Of a stretch of DNA of 64,000 nucleotides, positions 8,572 through 16,499 are shown piece after piece (the stretch's first letter is position 1; each line of letters begins with the position of its first letter). The notes under the pieces are model-generated. The model saw nothing but the letters and a program-made list of their open reading frames with translations, did no database searches and had not been told where the DNA came from. The position numbers were made by a program, and so were the translations under genes. This DNA is from JBDWFY01 sp965275915 (GTDB lineage Bacteria; Pseudomonadota; Alphaproteobacteria; Rhizobiales; Stappiaceae): positions 248,001 through 312,000 of the forward strand of contig CBDHYI010000003.1 in the NCBI GenBank assembly GCA_965275915.1, written 5' to 3'.

Positions 8572-9930
8572 ATGAAAGTTCTTTTTCTCGTCACCGATTT
8601 TTCGTTTGTGTCAGGCGATCACATTTATGTGGCCAAGCTAGTTTGCCATCTTAGCAAACTTGGGAAATTCGACATCCACGTTGCAGAGTTGGGCGGGCAC
8701 GGCGGTTGGCAAAACGTGGCCATCTACGATGCGATGAAAGACCTTGGAGTTGAGTTGCACTCCATGAGCGACTATCGGGGGTGTTGCTTCGCACTTGAAC
8801 GCCCTCGTTTTCTGCAAACGGTAATCAATTCGATCGAACCAGATATCATTCACTCGCATCACTTTGCTACAGATCTCACGGCCATGATCTGCCTTTTAGG
8901 AAGCGAGCGATACGCGGAGGAATTGTCGAAGCTCACTTATGCAAGCCACTTCTCCTCACTCGCACCCTTAATCATCACCCGATCACGGCCCGAAAACGTC
9001 TCAATGCTCCTGCCCGACCTTTTACCTATTGAGGGTTGGCCTATACCACGAAACATCGAGGCGGGCCATTTCTTCTGGGTCTCAACGAAACACGCCACTG
9101 AAGCAAAGAGTTTTGCGAATGTTGCGGTGGTTAGATCGACGTTCTCAGCCGGTAGTCTTGAGAGGGAAGCTTCATCTGCTCTGAACACTCAACTTCAAAA
9201 GCTCGTCAGCGAACACTGCCATCGAATCGTGACAATCAACGATGCTGCAACCAAAGCGTGGAGAGAATTAGGTATCAAATCGGACACAATATATGTTGCT
9301 GCCATCGGAGATTCTGAAAGAAAAACAATTGAGGCAGCCCAACTTAAGCGTAATCAGGTGCGAGAATATTTGGGGATTCATAAAGATGGGCTTGGATTTC
9401 TGTTCGCATCGCGTATGTCGACCAAAAAACAGCCGACAGTGTTGGCTGAAGCGTTTATCGAGCACTTATACAAGCACCCTAAGGACACGCTCATTTTTGT
9501 AGGTGACGGGCCGAAACTCAACGAGTGCAGAAACATAATTGAACAGGAGAACCGGATCCGCGTACTCGGCTACCGACCCCGTCACGAATTGTTTTCGATT
9601 ATGGGAGCAGTCGATGCCTGCTGTTTGTTTTCTCTGGAAGAAGGAATGCCACTCTCGATTATGGAGGCCATGGCAAGTGGCCTTCCGGTGCTGGTAACCC
9701 CCATCGGCGGGATGCCGGAGATCGTCTGGGATGGGTTCAACGGTTGCATGTCAACCGGCACCAGCAAGGAAGATGTAATTGACGTTTTGGAGCGCTTCGC
9801 ATGCCTTACGGCAGAAGAGCGCAACAGATATGGCAAGGGGGCAAGAAATACTATGAAACGCTATGTGGATGAGGTATCGACATTTGGTCAATATGTAGAC
9901 ATCTATTCGAAGCTAATGCCGCTGCCATGA
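8572..9930 (+). CDS. GT4-family glycosyltransferase
   Basis: A 452-residue GT-B fold enzyme. The N-terminal half starts with a Rossmann strand (KVLFLVTDF) and contains a Gly-Gly-His-Gly-Gly turn and an Asp-Ile-Ile-His-Ser-His-His segment typical of acceptor-side loops. The C-terminal donor domain has FASRMSTKKQP, the LIFVGDGP strand-turn, and the signature EEGMPLSIMEAMASGLPVL, whose Glu residues bind the sugar-nucleotide ribose and sugar as in other GT4 enzymes. It begins 15 bp after the phosphatase gene, in the same operon. It probably transfers a hexose-type residue from an NDP-sugar to a soluble acceptor or lipid; no membrane segment is evident. The substrate is unknown. Confidence 0.88.
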   Translation: MKVLFLVTDFSFVSGDHIYVAKLVCHLSKLGKFDIHVAELGGHGGWQNVAIYDAMKDLGVELHSMSDYRGCCFALERPRFLQTVINSIEPDIIHSHHFATDLTAMICLLGSERYAEELSKLTYASHFSSLAPLIITRSRPENVSMLLPDLLPIEGWPIPRNIEAGHFFWVSTKHATEAKSFANVAVVRSTFSAGSLEREASSALNTQLQKLVSEHCHRIVTINDAATKAWRELGIKSDTIYVAAIGDSERKTIEAAQLKRNQVREYLGIHKDGLGFLFASRMSTKKQPTVLAEAFIEHLYKHPKDTLIFVGDGPKLNECRNIIEQENRIRVLGYRPRHELFSIMGAVDACCLFSLEEGMPLSIMEAMASGLPVLVTPIGGMPEIVWDGFNGCMSTGTSKEDVIDVLERFACLTAEERNRYGKGARNTMKRYVDEVSTFGQYVDIYSKLMPLP

Positions 9931-10057
9931 ACAGATAACGTGGCTTGTTAACCTGGGACCATGGTCAAATACTTCGCAGCAACCAAATTCCGTAAAAGAC
10001 AGTGTCTGCGAAGGCAAAGTGCATAGAAACCGGAAACGAAAACAGGTGGAAGTCTGT

Positions 10058-10798
10058 ATGTTTGAGAGAGCTTGGGTGGCGGAAAATGGACATCCTATTT
10101 TGATTGCCCACCGCGGAGCTGCTGCTCTAGCTGTCGAAAATTCGGCCCAAGCAATTGCATTGGCCAGAAGCAGTGGGGCCAAAGTAATCGAGGCAGACCT
10201 TCGTCGGGCTGCTGACGGCACCTTTGTTTGCTTGCACGACCCAGACATGATGAGGCTTGCCGGAGATCCACGATCTGTTTGTGATCTTACGCTTGACGAA
10301 ATCGTAGCACTCGTCCCACATACGCTGTCCCTCGGCCAGGTTGTCCAGGAATCCTCTCCATTGGGGCTCCTTCTTGATGTCAAACTTCCGAACACGTCCG
10401 AACTGAGACCAATGTTGGACTTTCTGGAACAACAAGACCACAAGCGCCGGATCGTGATCGGTTTGCGCAACTTGGAATTGGCACGTTTTGTCCGACGCAC
10501 ATTGCCGGCGATTGATATTCTAGCCTTTGCGCCGCCAACCGAGATAGAGTCCTGGTTGCAGGTCCAACCCTCGTGGTTTCGTCTCTGGGAAGCGGACGCA
10601 ACAAAAGAGAATATTGGGCGAGTCAAAGAACTTGGTATGAATGTAGTCGTCATGGTTGGGGAGGGCCGCGACGGCCGCTCGCCACTTAACGGTAGGCGTG
10701 GAGGGATTATTGGTAAGGATGGTTTTCGGGATTTAGCGGCACTAGGTGTGGAAGCGATTATGCTAGACGATCCCAGAATCGTAGCTGGACCGGTCTAG
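10058..10798 (+). CDS. glycerophosphodiester phosphodiesterase-family protein
   Basis: A 246-residue TIM-barrel enzyme of the GDPD family. It begins PILIAHRGA, with the catalytic His-Arg, followed by the Glu-Asn motif (VENS) and EADLRRAADG, where Glu and Asp bind metal. The second catalytic histidine is in the LHDPDM motif. ATG at 10058 was chosen because an AGGTGG ribosome site precedes it; a GTG at 10019 would add 13 residues. There is no signal peptide, so it is cytoplasmic. It is the last gene of the four-gene plus-strand set, 127 bp after the glycosyltransferase. It may hydrolyse a glycerophosphodiester or another phosphodiester made by the locus. Confidence 0.85.
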   Translation: MFERAWVAENGHPILIAHRGAAALAVENSAQAIALARSSGAKVIEADLRRAADGTFVCLHDPDMMRLAGDPRSVCDLTLDEIVALVPHTLSLGQVVQESSPLGLLLDVKLPNTSELRPMLDFLEQQDHKRRIVIGLRNLELARFVRRTLPAIDILAFAPPTEIESWLQVQPSWFRLWEADATKENIGRVKELGMNVVVMVGEGRDGRSPLNGRRGGIIGKDGFRDLAALGVEAIMLDDPRIVAGPV

Positions 10799-11023
10799 CG
10801 CTGTCTCAATTGGCCTACAGCACACAGCTGTGAAACCACCTAGGTCAATTCGTTGCTGCCTCTGGTTCTTCCGCTGGTGGTCATGTTCCTCCGCCACGGA
10901 ATCGATGACACACGGCTTGGACCTGTGCTTGTTCACACTATGCCGGCGATCCCATTTGTCGGATTTTTAATTTAGTTGCTTTACTCGAAAACAATACACC
11001 CCAGACGACTCCAATTTTGGTGC

Positions 11024-11653
11024 CTATTCGTATTTGGCAGGGCGGTCATATATCCACTGATGAGGAACCAACACTTCTATTCGCTGTCCGATGCCGATGG
11101 TGCCGCCCAGCTCAACCGTGCACAGAAGACCACGAAGCGCGGCCGCGGCTGCCACAAATTCAAACTCGAACCTCTCTCTTTCCGGATAGAATTTTTTCAC
11201 TGCACCACCAGAACCTCTGCAAGGGGCTGTGCGGTCTTCAACAATTAGGCTGGCGCCATCTGCGAGCCTCAATCGAGTACCCCTTGGAAGTGATGAGAAG
11301 TGCGCAATACCGCTTACAAGGATATTGGCGTTGAGCCACTGAGGTTGAATCGAAGGCACCTCCAAGTCTGCTGCAAGGCTGGCTAGATCGTCGATAGACA
11401 ACAAACTCAGCTGACGCGTATTTCGAATCTCCACATTTGTAGGAAGCCACGGAGCTCTTCGGTCGGAGACTCGCGTAAATCCGCGGTACTTCTTTGAGCG
11501 TAAACTATCGTGAACGATGCCTTCAAGATCCAACGAGAATTCTTGTACAGGTGTTGTATGCTCGGAGGTGTCTTCCCTCACGAATAGACTGTCTACCCAA
11601 CATTCGGTTCGAAATTTCTCGGTGAAGTTACTGACCATTTCCAAGGCCTCCAT
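11024..11653 (-). CDS. MOSC-domain protein
   Basis: A 209-residue protein with the C-terminal pattern of MOSC domains, which bind molybdenum cofactor through a conserved cysteine. That cysteine is probably in RTAPCRGSG (about residue 143). It is followed by a typical closing segment, Leu-Arg-Gly-Leu...Gly-Gly-Thr-Ile-Gly-Ile-Gly-Gln, corresponding to the family's G-x-R-G...G-x-I...GD. The N-terminal part with NTRQLSLLSID fits the beta-barrel start. Its start overlaps the end of the P450-like gene by 26 bp, so the two are co-translated. Stand-alone MOSC proteins such as YiiM and YcbX reduce N-hydroxylated purine and pyrimidine analogues. In a locus with a deaminase and a ribonucleotide reductase, a role in handling modified bases is an attractive inference. 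Confidence 0.75.
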   Translation of the reverse strand: MEALEMVSNFTEKFRTECWVDSLFVREDTSEHTTPVQEFSLDLEGIVHDSLRSKKYRGFTRVSDRRAPWLPTNVEIRNTRQLSLLSIDDLASLAADLEVPSIQPQWLNANILVSGIAHFSSLPRGTRLRLADGASLIVEDRTAPCRGSGGAVKKFYPERERFEFEFVAAAAALRGLLCTVELGGTIGIGQRIEVLVPHQWIYDRPAKYE

Positions 11654-12644
11654 CTCCGAGTTTCACCAGAACGTCTTTGACAGTGCACACAGGTTCTGAA
11701 TCGCAGATTTCACCTACAACCGAGGCGCCACGCCAGTCCCTTAGACGGCTAGCTACGAGAACAAGGTCGTCAAATAATTCAAGGGCGGGGTTTAAGCCAA
11801 GACACATGTGTTTGCCGGTTCCAAACGTCAGAGCAATTTGTTTTCTCCGACTTTCGATTGTCGGTGTCTGCGCGAGATCTCGATTACAGGCCAATACATC
11901 AACCCCCACCCAATTCGAATTGTTGTCGGTATCTGAAACAATCCTGTTTATGTATCTGAAAGGCGGCAGGCGATTGAGTGACGCTTGCACCAAGGCTCTC
12001 CGTTCCTTATGGGCTTTGGTTTCGGAAGGGTCCGCGTTGAAAGCATGAAACAATACGCTGGATGTTCCCGCGATCATCGGCGTGTACGAGTCAACCAGGA
12101 AGTTCATCACTGTGCCGCTGCCAACACCAGCATCCAACAGTTGCGCAACAAGCCCATTCTCCGAGAACTTCCTTCCTTCAAAAAATGAATTGATGAAGTT
12201 CATTGCATCTTTGGCAGGTTCAAGAAGGCTATAGTCGTGAAATATCACTAAAGATATCAGTGGCTCAGATCGCCGCATTAGTTCTGCATCATCGGCCAAT
12301 TCGATACCAAAATAGTAAGAATGCCAAAGCAAAACACATTCTTCTATTTGCTTGAGGCCAATATGATCGACATTCAATGTCCTTGTGAGTTGCTCGCATA
12401 ACTCGTCTCGATCGGGTGATTGATATTTGCGAAGCACCTGAAGAAGAAGGCCCCGCAGCTTCTTGTGCTGATCACCGTCGATGTACATTGGCCATTGTTG
12501 AAAGAATTGTCTTACTTGGCTTCCGAATTCATGGTCCAAGGCGTCTATCGCGCGATAATCGTCCTCTTTCCTGTTTGAAATCGAATGTGGGCAGCACAAT
12601 AGGTCCACTGCTTCTGAAAACGACGTTATCATCCTTTTTGACAT
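11628..12644 (-). CDS. cytochrome P450-like protein, atypical and short
   Basis: A 338-residue protein with the heme-binding loop FGTGKHMCLG in its last quarter (Cys is the proximal heme ligand), preceded by VDVLACNRDL, as in P450s. The C-helix arginine pattern H-K-K-L-R is present. Two usual features are missing. At the K-helix ExxR position the segment reads S-L-N-R, and the I-helix oxygen-activation motif (A-G-x-[DE]-T) reads A-G-T-S-S. At 338 residues it is also shorter than the roughly 400 expected. It may therefore not be an ordinary monooxygenase. The start at 12644 follows a GGAGG ribosome site; a start nine codons upstream is less likely. It is coupled to the MOSC gene by overlap. 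Confidence 0.8.
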   Translation of the reverse strand: MSKRMITSFSEAVDLLCCPHSISNRKEDDYRAIDALDHEFGSQVRQFFQQWPMYIDGDQHKKLRGLLLQVLRKYQSPDRDELCEQLTRTLNVDHIGLKQIEECVLLWHSYYFGIELADDAELMRRSEPLISLVIFHDYSLLEPAKDAMNFINSFFEGRKFSENGLVAQLLDAGVGSGTVMNFLVDSYTPMIAGTSSVLFHAFNADPSETKAHKERRALVQASLNRLPPFRYINRIVSDTDNNSNWVGVDVLACNRDLAQTPTIESRRKQIALTFGTGKHMCLGLNPALELFDDLVLVASRLRDWRGASVVGEICDSEPVCTVKDVLVKLGDGGLGNGQ

Positions 12645-12946
12645 GTCCTGACCTCCAACAATATGGTTCACTGAATCAGATCAGCTGATTCCTTATGACT
12701 TGGTGTTATGGCCAGTACCGGAAGCGTTGGCTGGTAATGACGAGATGGCCTTTTCGCGTCCGCCGGAACAGTTTTCGAGCGCGATCAAAAATAAGAGAAA
12801 TGCGGTTCCACCTGAATTTCGATAGATGACCGTCCTTTCTTTGTTAGTGTCCGCACAAAATATTAGAGTTTAGCGATAATACCACTCTTAGTGGCATAAG
12901 TGTGTCAAACTGATTGGTGATGCGGGAGCGCATCAATGAAAACCTG
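12645..12946. other. intergenic gap before the P450-like gene
   Basis: About 300 bp with no supported gene. It must contain the promoter of the P450-like and MOSC genes unless these are read through from luxI. No palindrome like those around luxI was noticed here. Confidence 0.4.
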
Positions 12947-13150
12947 TCAATGGAGAGTCCGGCGTTCCTCTTCAATTGTCGGGCGTTTGGCTACCCTGTT
13001 GAGATAACGCATCTCATCGTCGTTGGCAGCTTTAACCGCCATGGCGAGCAGTTGGGCTAGCAAAGGATCCTCCAGCCCCCTCGCTATACTCAACAGGCGC
13101 TGCGCTCGGCGTTGGATGATAGCCTTCGCCTTTCTTTCGCTTTTACACAT
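12947..13150 (-). CDS. small protein gene directly behind luxI
   Basis: A 67-residue, highly charged, probably helical protein with many Arg, Lys and Ala residues; no known domain was recognised. It has a strong ribosome site (AAAGGAAGG) seven bases before its ATG and starts 32 bp after the luxI stop on the same strand, so it is very probably expressed with luxI. The position recalls cinS, the small regulator gene behind cinI in Rhizobium leguminosarum, but no sequence relationship is claimed. A role in tuning the quorum circuit is possible. Confidence 0.6.
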   Translation of the reverse strand: MCKSERKAKAIIQRRAQRLLSIARGLEDPLLAQLLAMAVKAANDDEMRYLNRVAKRPTIEEERRTLH

Positions 13151-13182
13151 ACTCTATCCTTCCTTTACGGACGGCGCTGACT

Positions 13183-13848
13183 TTACGCTGCCGATTTGAG
13201 CAACTGCAATCTGATCGAAACAACAGGTTTGGGTTTTGTGTAGAGCGGGAAAGACAATCCCAGGGCCTGCCGCATTTTTGTGATCGACGGGTCTGAAATC
13301 TCCAGTGTTCCGCAGCAAACGGGAAATCGCCCGTACCCGTCGGCACGGCCGGCCTCGGCAAACTCGGCGCCGGCCCGGCGATAAATCCGTTTGATTTGCA
13401 GCTCGTAATTCGAAACGATGGTGTGTATTCCGTGAGCCAGCGCGCATTCGCTTGTTGCGAGAACCAGCATGCTGAAAGCCCGAGCCGCATCAACTTCCGG
13501 ATGGTCCGCGCTGATCACGTCACCATCTATACAGGCACGTGTGCCTTCCCAAATGCCCGGCGTCGCGAGGTTTGCCTCGTTCGGAAACGTGTTGCGGAAG
13601 ACATCATACAGAAGTGTCGGGCCGGTCGTTGGCATGAGGCGGATAGATGCATAAAGCTGCGAGCGGCTCGGATCCGTCCAGACCAGGTAGGCCGGTTTCA
13701 GTTCATCATATTCGTCCCGCTCCTGCTCGCCGGTTACACGGACATCCCATTGCAATTGGTCAAAGAAGACCCTTTTGCGCAAACTGAACATCTGATCGAG
13801 CAGATCTGAGTGTTTCTGCTGGTCGTCAGCCTGAATTGTAAAAAACAT
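13183..13848 (-). CDS. luxI: acyl-homoserine-lactone synthase, LuxI family
   Basis: A 221-residue autoinducer synthase that joins an acyl chain from acyl-ACP or acyl-CoA to S-adenosylmethionine to give an N-acyl-homoserine lactone. Family residues are visible: Arg, Phe and Trp in RKRVFFDQLQW, the Asp pair in ERDEYDELKP, Arg in YASIRLMP, and Glu-x-x-Arg in WEGTRACID. ATG at 13848 was chosen because an AAGGGA ribosome site precedes it and the family starts here; a longer frame to 13935 would cover the operator-like sites. It lies 118 bp downstream of luxR on the same strand, with palindromic operator candidates in between. The acyl chain length cannot be read. Confidence 0.95.
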   Translation of the reverse strand: MFFTIQADDQQKHSDLLDQMFSLRKRVFFDQLQWDVRVTGEQERDEYDELKPAYLVWTDPSRSQLYASIRLMPTTGPTLLYDVFRNTFPNEANLATPGIWEGTRACIDGDVISADHPEVDAARAFSMLVLATSECALAHGIHTIVSNYELQIKRIYRRAGAEFAEAGRADGYGRFPVCCGTLEISDPSITKMRQALGLSFPLYTKPKPVVSIRLQLLKSAA

Positions 13849-13917
13849 GAGAACTATCCCTTTCCCAAGATTTGTCGTCGAGCCAATCATCGCTCGATAG
13901 GCAGCTCTGGGAAATTG

Positions 13918-13933
13918 CCCCATATGTGTTCCC
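13918..13933. promoter_or_regulatory. partial lux-box-like element upstream of luxI
   Basis: The sequence CCCCATATGTGTTCCC shares CCCC, ATATGTG and CCC parts with the two better palindromes at 13943 and 14769, but its spacing is different. It lies 70-85 bp upstream of the luxI start. It could be a weak second half-site or the -35 area, and is reported because of the sequence similarity only. Confidence 0.3.
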
Positions 13934-13942
13934 ACAAATGGG

Positions 13943-13960
13943 CCCCCTCATATGGGGGGG
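13943..13960. promoter_or_regulatory. candidate LuxR operator upstream of luxI
   Basis: A C-run, then TCATATG, then a G-run form an imperfect palindrome of about 18 bp, 95-112 bp before luxI and just after the luxR stop. The core CCCCTCATATG followed by GGG occurs again, in the opposite orientation, at 14769-14783 upstream of luxR. Recurrence at both promoters of the pair points to a regulator binding site rather than a luxR terminator, although the hairpin could also terminate luxR because no T-run is required on every terminator. Confidence 0.55.
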
Positions 13961-13966
13961 ACGGGA

Positions 13967-14680
13967 TCAGATCATTCGCAGTTTGATCGCTTTTGAGACT
14001 GCCTGGGAAATGTTGGCGCAATCAAGCTTGTGTCGGGCGGACTTCAGATAACTCCGTGCAGTGTGCTCGGAGATCTGGAGGATGATGGCAATGTCCTTGT
14101 GGTCCTTACCTTGTGAGGCCCATCGCAAGCACTCCAGTTCGCGCGGGCCGAGTTGGGGTGCCGGGTCGTGTTCACCGTAAATCTCTCCAATCGCCTTTCT
14201 ATGCAGCAGATGTGCAAGCTCGGCCCAGTCCTGCTTGTTCGCCTCTGTCATTTCGGTCCAAGCGCATTCAGACAAATCAGAATTCAGTGAGAGAAGAGAA
14301 CGACGACCGGACCGGTCGATAACCGGAATGGAATAGCCATTGCTCCCGAGACCATAATTTTGAGAATCCAGCATCAATTCCGCCGCTTCCGGCGTGGCTT
14401 CGATTTCCGACCAATCGAATGGCAGCGAGCGTTGGAAGCCCATTGACGCGACGGGGTCGACATTGACGTATCCCTTTAGAACATAACGGGAGACCCATTC
14501 GGGAGAATACGTTGTTCGAAGATAGGGCATGTCGACGGAGTCTGAGACAGTCTGAGCCAGGTGCAGCGTTGCATGGGTCAAATCATAAATGTCGCGAAAG
14601 GCAACAATCGCTGTTTCAACATCGCTACTTTCAGAAATGATCTTGAAGAGCCGTTCAAAAGGTGATTCTGGTTCTGTCAC
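13967..14680 (-). CDS. luxR: LuxR-family quorum-sensing transcriptional regulator
   Basis: A 237-residue regulator with an N-terminal autoinducer-binding domain (about residues 20-165, with the conserved Trp and Tyr pattern around SPEWVSRYVLKGYVNVDP and the FDWSEIE segment) and a C-terminal LuxR-type helix-turn-helix (about 175-235, with LGPRELECLRWASQGK and the recognition helix near SEHTARSYLKSA). It starts with GTG at 14680 after a GGGAAAG ribosome site. With luxI 118 bp downstream it forms a complete quorum-sensing pair. It probably binds the palindromic sites around it to control luxI, itself and the divergent small gene, and possibly the adjacent metabolic locus. Confidence 0.93.
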   Translation of the reverse strand: MTEPESPFERLFKIISESSDVETAIVAFRDIYDLTHATLHLAQTVSDSVDMPYLRTTYSPEWVSRYVLKGYVNVDPVASMGFQRSLPFDWSEIEATPEAAELMLDSQNYGLGSNGYSIPVIDRSGRRSLLSLNSDLSECAWTEMTEANKQDWAELAHLLHRKAIGEIYGEHDPAPQLGPRELECLRWASQGKDHKDIAIILQISEHTARSYLKSARHKLDCANISQAVSKAIKLRMI

Positions 14681-14768
14681 TGGCTCTTTCCCAAAACATT
14701 GAATTCAAATCCAGGCAACCGGTTTAAAAAAAGCGTGATGCAACCTGTGTTTGCGTCCAATTGTAATA

Positions 14769-14783
14769 CCCACATATGAGGGG
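14769..14783. promoter_or_regulatory. candidate LuxR operator between luxR and the divergent small gene
   Basis: CCCACATATGAGGGG, a palindrome-like 15-mer matching the site before luxI when read on the other strand. It sits about 90 bp upstream of the luxR start and 55 bp upstream of the divergent gene at 14838, so it could control both. Confidence 0.55.
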
Positions 14784-14837
14784 AGTGCAAATCCAAAAGC
14801 GCTCTATATCTTGCAGTGCAGAGAAACAGGTTTGCGT

Positions 14838-15080
14838 ATGCTGAACATTGATTCCGTACTAAAGGGACCGGATGGGACAGTGGTCATCAATTTTGATGAC
14901 GCCTGTGAGGCGTTGCTGACGTCGCATGGCGAAATGTCAGCCACGGAAGCGTTAACACGAGCGTTTGTTGCAGAACGAAAGCAAGAACGCGAGGGTGCCT
15001 TCTTCTGGATTGCGGTGTACCAACGATTGGTACAAGACAATAAGGGAAATCTGACGGTCTTCGAGCAGATAGGTGAGTGA
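14838..15080 (+). CDS. small conserved-looking protein divergent from luxR
   Basis: An 80-residue soluble protein without a recognised domain. It has an even charge distribution, a helical middle (TEALTRAFVAERKQEREGAF) and no signal peptide. The start at 14838 follows an ACAGG ribosome site; the frame stays open to 14751, but that would run through the operator candidate. It is transcribed divergently from luxR across the shared palindrome and is therefore a candidate target of the quorum circuit. Function is unknown. Confidence 0.5.
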   Translation: MLNIDSVLKGPDGTVVINFDDACEALLTSHGEMSATEALTRAFVAERKQEREGAFFWIAVYQRLVQDNKGNLTVFEQIGE

Positions 15081-15251
15081 ACCTGTACCCGTATTGTCCG
15101 CGAGCAGCCTATGTGTCCACCTGTCCCGCATGGCACCTTGTCATGGTCTGTGGCAGTTGGATGAGTTCAAGTCAGTCGTGGGTCCGACTGCTCTGAAATC
15201 TTTCGGTTGACTGATCGACCAACACGTTGCCATATCTGGCGAACGTTGACC

Positions 15252-15695
15252 TTATTTACCGTTTTGATCGAGGCTATTGGCAATGTTCTGAATCGCACTA
15301 AGCAAACTGGCTCTAACTTTTGGATCCTTGATTGAAAAAAATGCCATATGCAGTTCGATACCCTGTGACGACATCATGTCATCAAGAAAAGCTTGATCAA
15401 CAGCTTTGCTGTTTTTGGCATGCGGGGCCTCGTCGAGCAACAAGTCCGACGACTTTACACCGAGTGCTTTTGCAATATCAGTTAAACGCCCGGAACCAAT
15501 TCTAGTTGCGCCGGACTCGTATTTCTGCACTTGTTGAAACGACACGCCGATCATTTTCCCGAGAGCGGTTTGCGATAGACCTTGTGTCTTTCTATTCAGG
15601 CGAATTCGGCTGCCGACCTCAACATCCTTAGGGTGCGGCTTTTTTTCCAGTAGCTCAGCCCTCTTTTTCTTTTTGGTTAAACACCGCTGATGCAA
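15252..15695 (-). CDS. XRE-family helix-turn-helix transcriptional regulator
   Basis: A 147-residue regulator with a Cro/CI-type helix-turn-helix at about residues 25-85: R-I-R-L-N-R-K-T-Q-G-L-S-Q-T-A-L-G, then VSFQQVQKYESG, then a final RLTDIAKALGV helix. The C-terminal 60 residues are helical and would serve dimerisation. This type, with the VSFQQVQKYE recognition helix, is very common in Alphaproteobacteria, where many copies occur per genome. It lies alone between the small quorum-linked gene and a decayed gene, so its targets are unknown. The ATG at 15695 has a poor ribosome site, and a start a few codons further in is possible. Confidence 0.9.
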   Translation of the reverse strand: MHQRCLTKKKKRAELLEKKPHPKDVEVGSRIRLNRKTQGLSQTALGKMIGVSFQQVQKYESGATRIGSGRLTDIAKALGVKSSDLLLDEAPHAKNSKAVDQAFLDDMMSSQGIELHMAFFSIKDPKVRASLLSAIQNIANSLDQNGK

Positions 15696-15879
15696 TGTTT
15701 AACGTAATTAGACTCGCCCAAGTCCGTATAGAGAAAACTGACCAGTTGATCAACACATACGATAACTCACATGCACCGGACGGAAGCGCCGGCAAAGGCG
15801 AGCACAGCGACGGGCAACGCAGACCATCGACCAGTCCGCGCGATCTAATCCCACATTCTCGCGGCAATCTGCTGTTCTT

Positions 15880-16344
15880 CCTGGCCGATCGCGTCAGCAT
15901 AGGAAGTCGAAGCACTGGCGCCCCTGGCTCAACATCGACAACAGATGTGTCGTTCCGTTCACAAGTTTTGCTGAGAACGATGAGCGCCCCGGCAAAAACA
16001 AGGAGCTCGTCTGGTTCGCACTCGATGAACCACGTCCACTCGCGTTTTTTGCAGGTATCTGGACGAGGTGGACGTCGGTTCGAAAGCTCAAGGACGGTGA
16101 AACCACCGACGACCTATTCGGATTCCTGACCACCGAAGCGAATGATGTTGTGCATCCGGTCCATTCCAAGGCCATGCCGGTTATTCTTCGAACGGAGCAG
16201 GAAATCGAGGATTGGCTGACGCTACCGATGGAAGACGCCATGCAGATGCAAAAACCGCTTCCTGATGGCGTTCTGGAAGTGGTCGCGCGCGGGGTCAGTC
16301 AGGACGGTCCACCTGAAATACTCTCAGCAACAGATCGTCATTGA
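15880..16344 (+). pseudogene. SOS-response-associated peptidase (SRAP/HMCES-like), N-terminally truncated remnant
   Basis: Reading one frame (codons in phase with 16150) gives a run that matches the central and C-terminal part of the rhizobial-type SRAP family: HWRPWL, then NRCVVPFTSF, WFALDEPRPLAFFAGIW, GFLTTEAND and HSKAMPVIL, ending VVARG. Intact SRAP proteins begin with Met-Cys, where Cys2 forms the covalent link to abasic DNA. That start and the first 60-80 residues are missing here, and the sequence upstream to the XRE gene does not encode them in any frame. No good start codon exists for the remnant, so it is called a pseudogene. Confidence 0.7.
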
Positions 16345-16499
16345 TTCCTGTATCATTGGATGGTGGTGCGAATCACTCGGCGATGCCCTTGCTGCAAGCC
16401 GCATAAGTGAGCGGATATCCGGGATAAAAACCGCACCACTAAAAGCCTTGTCATCATACAACTCATCCGCCGGAGTTCTCGACAGGTCCGACAAGACAA

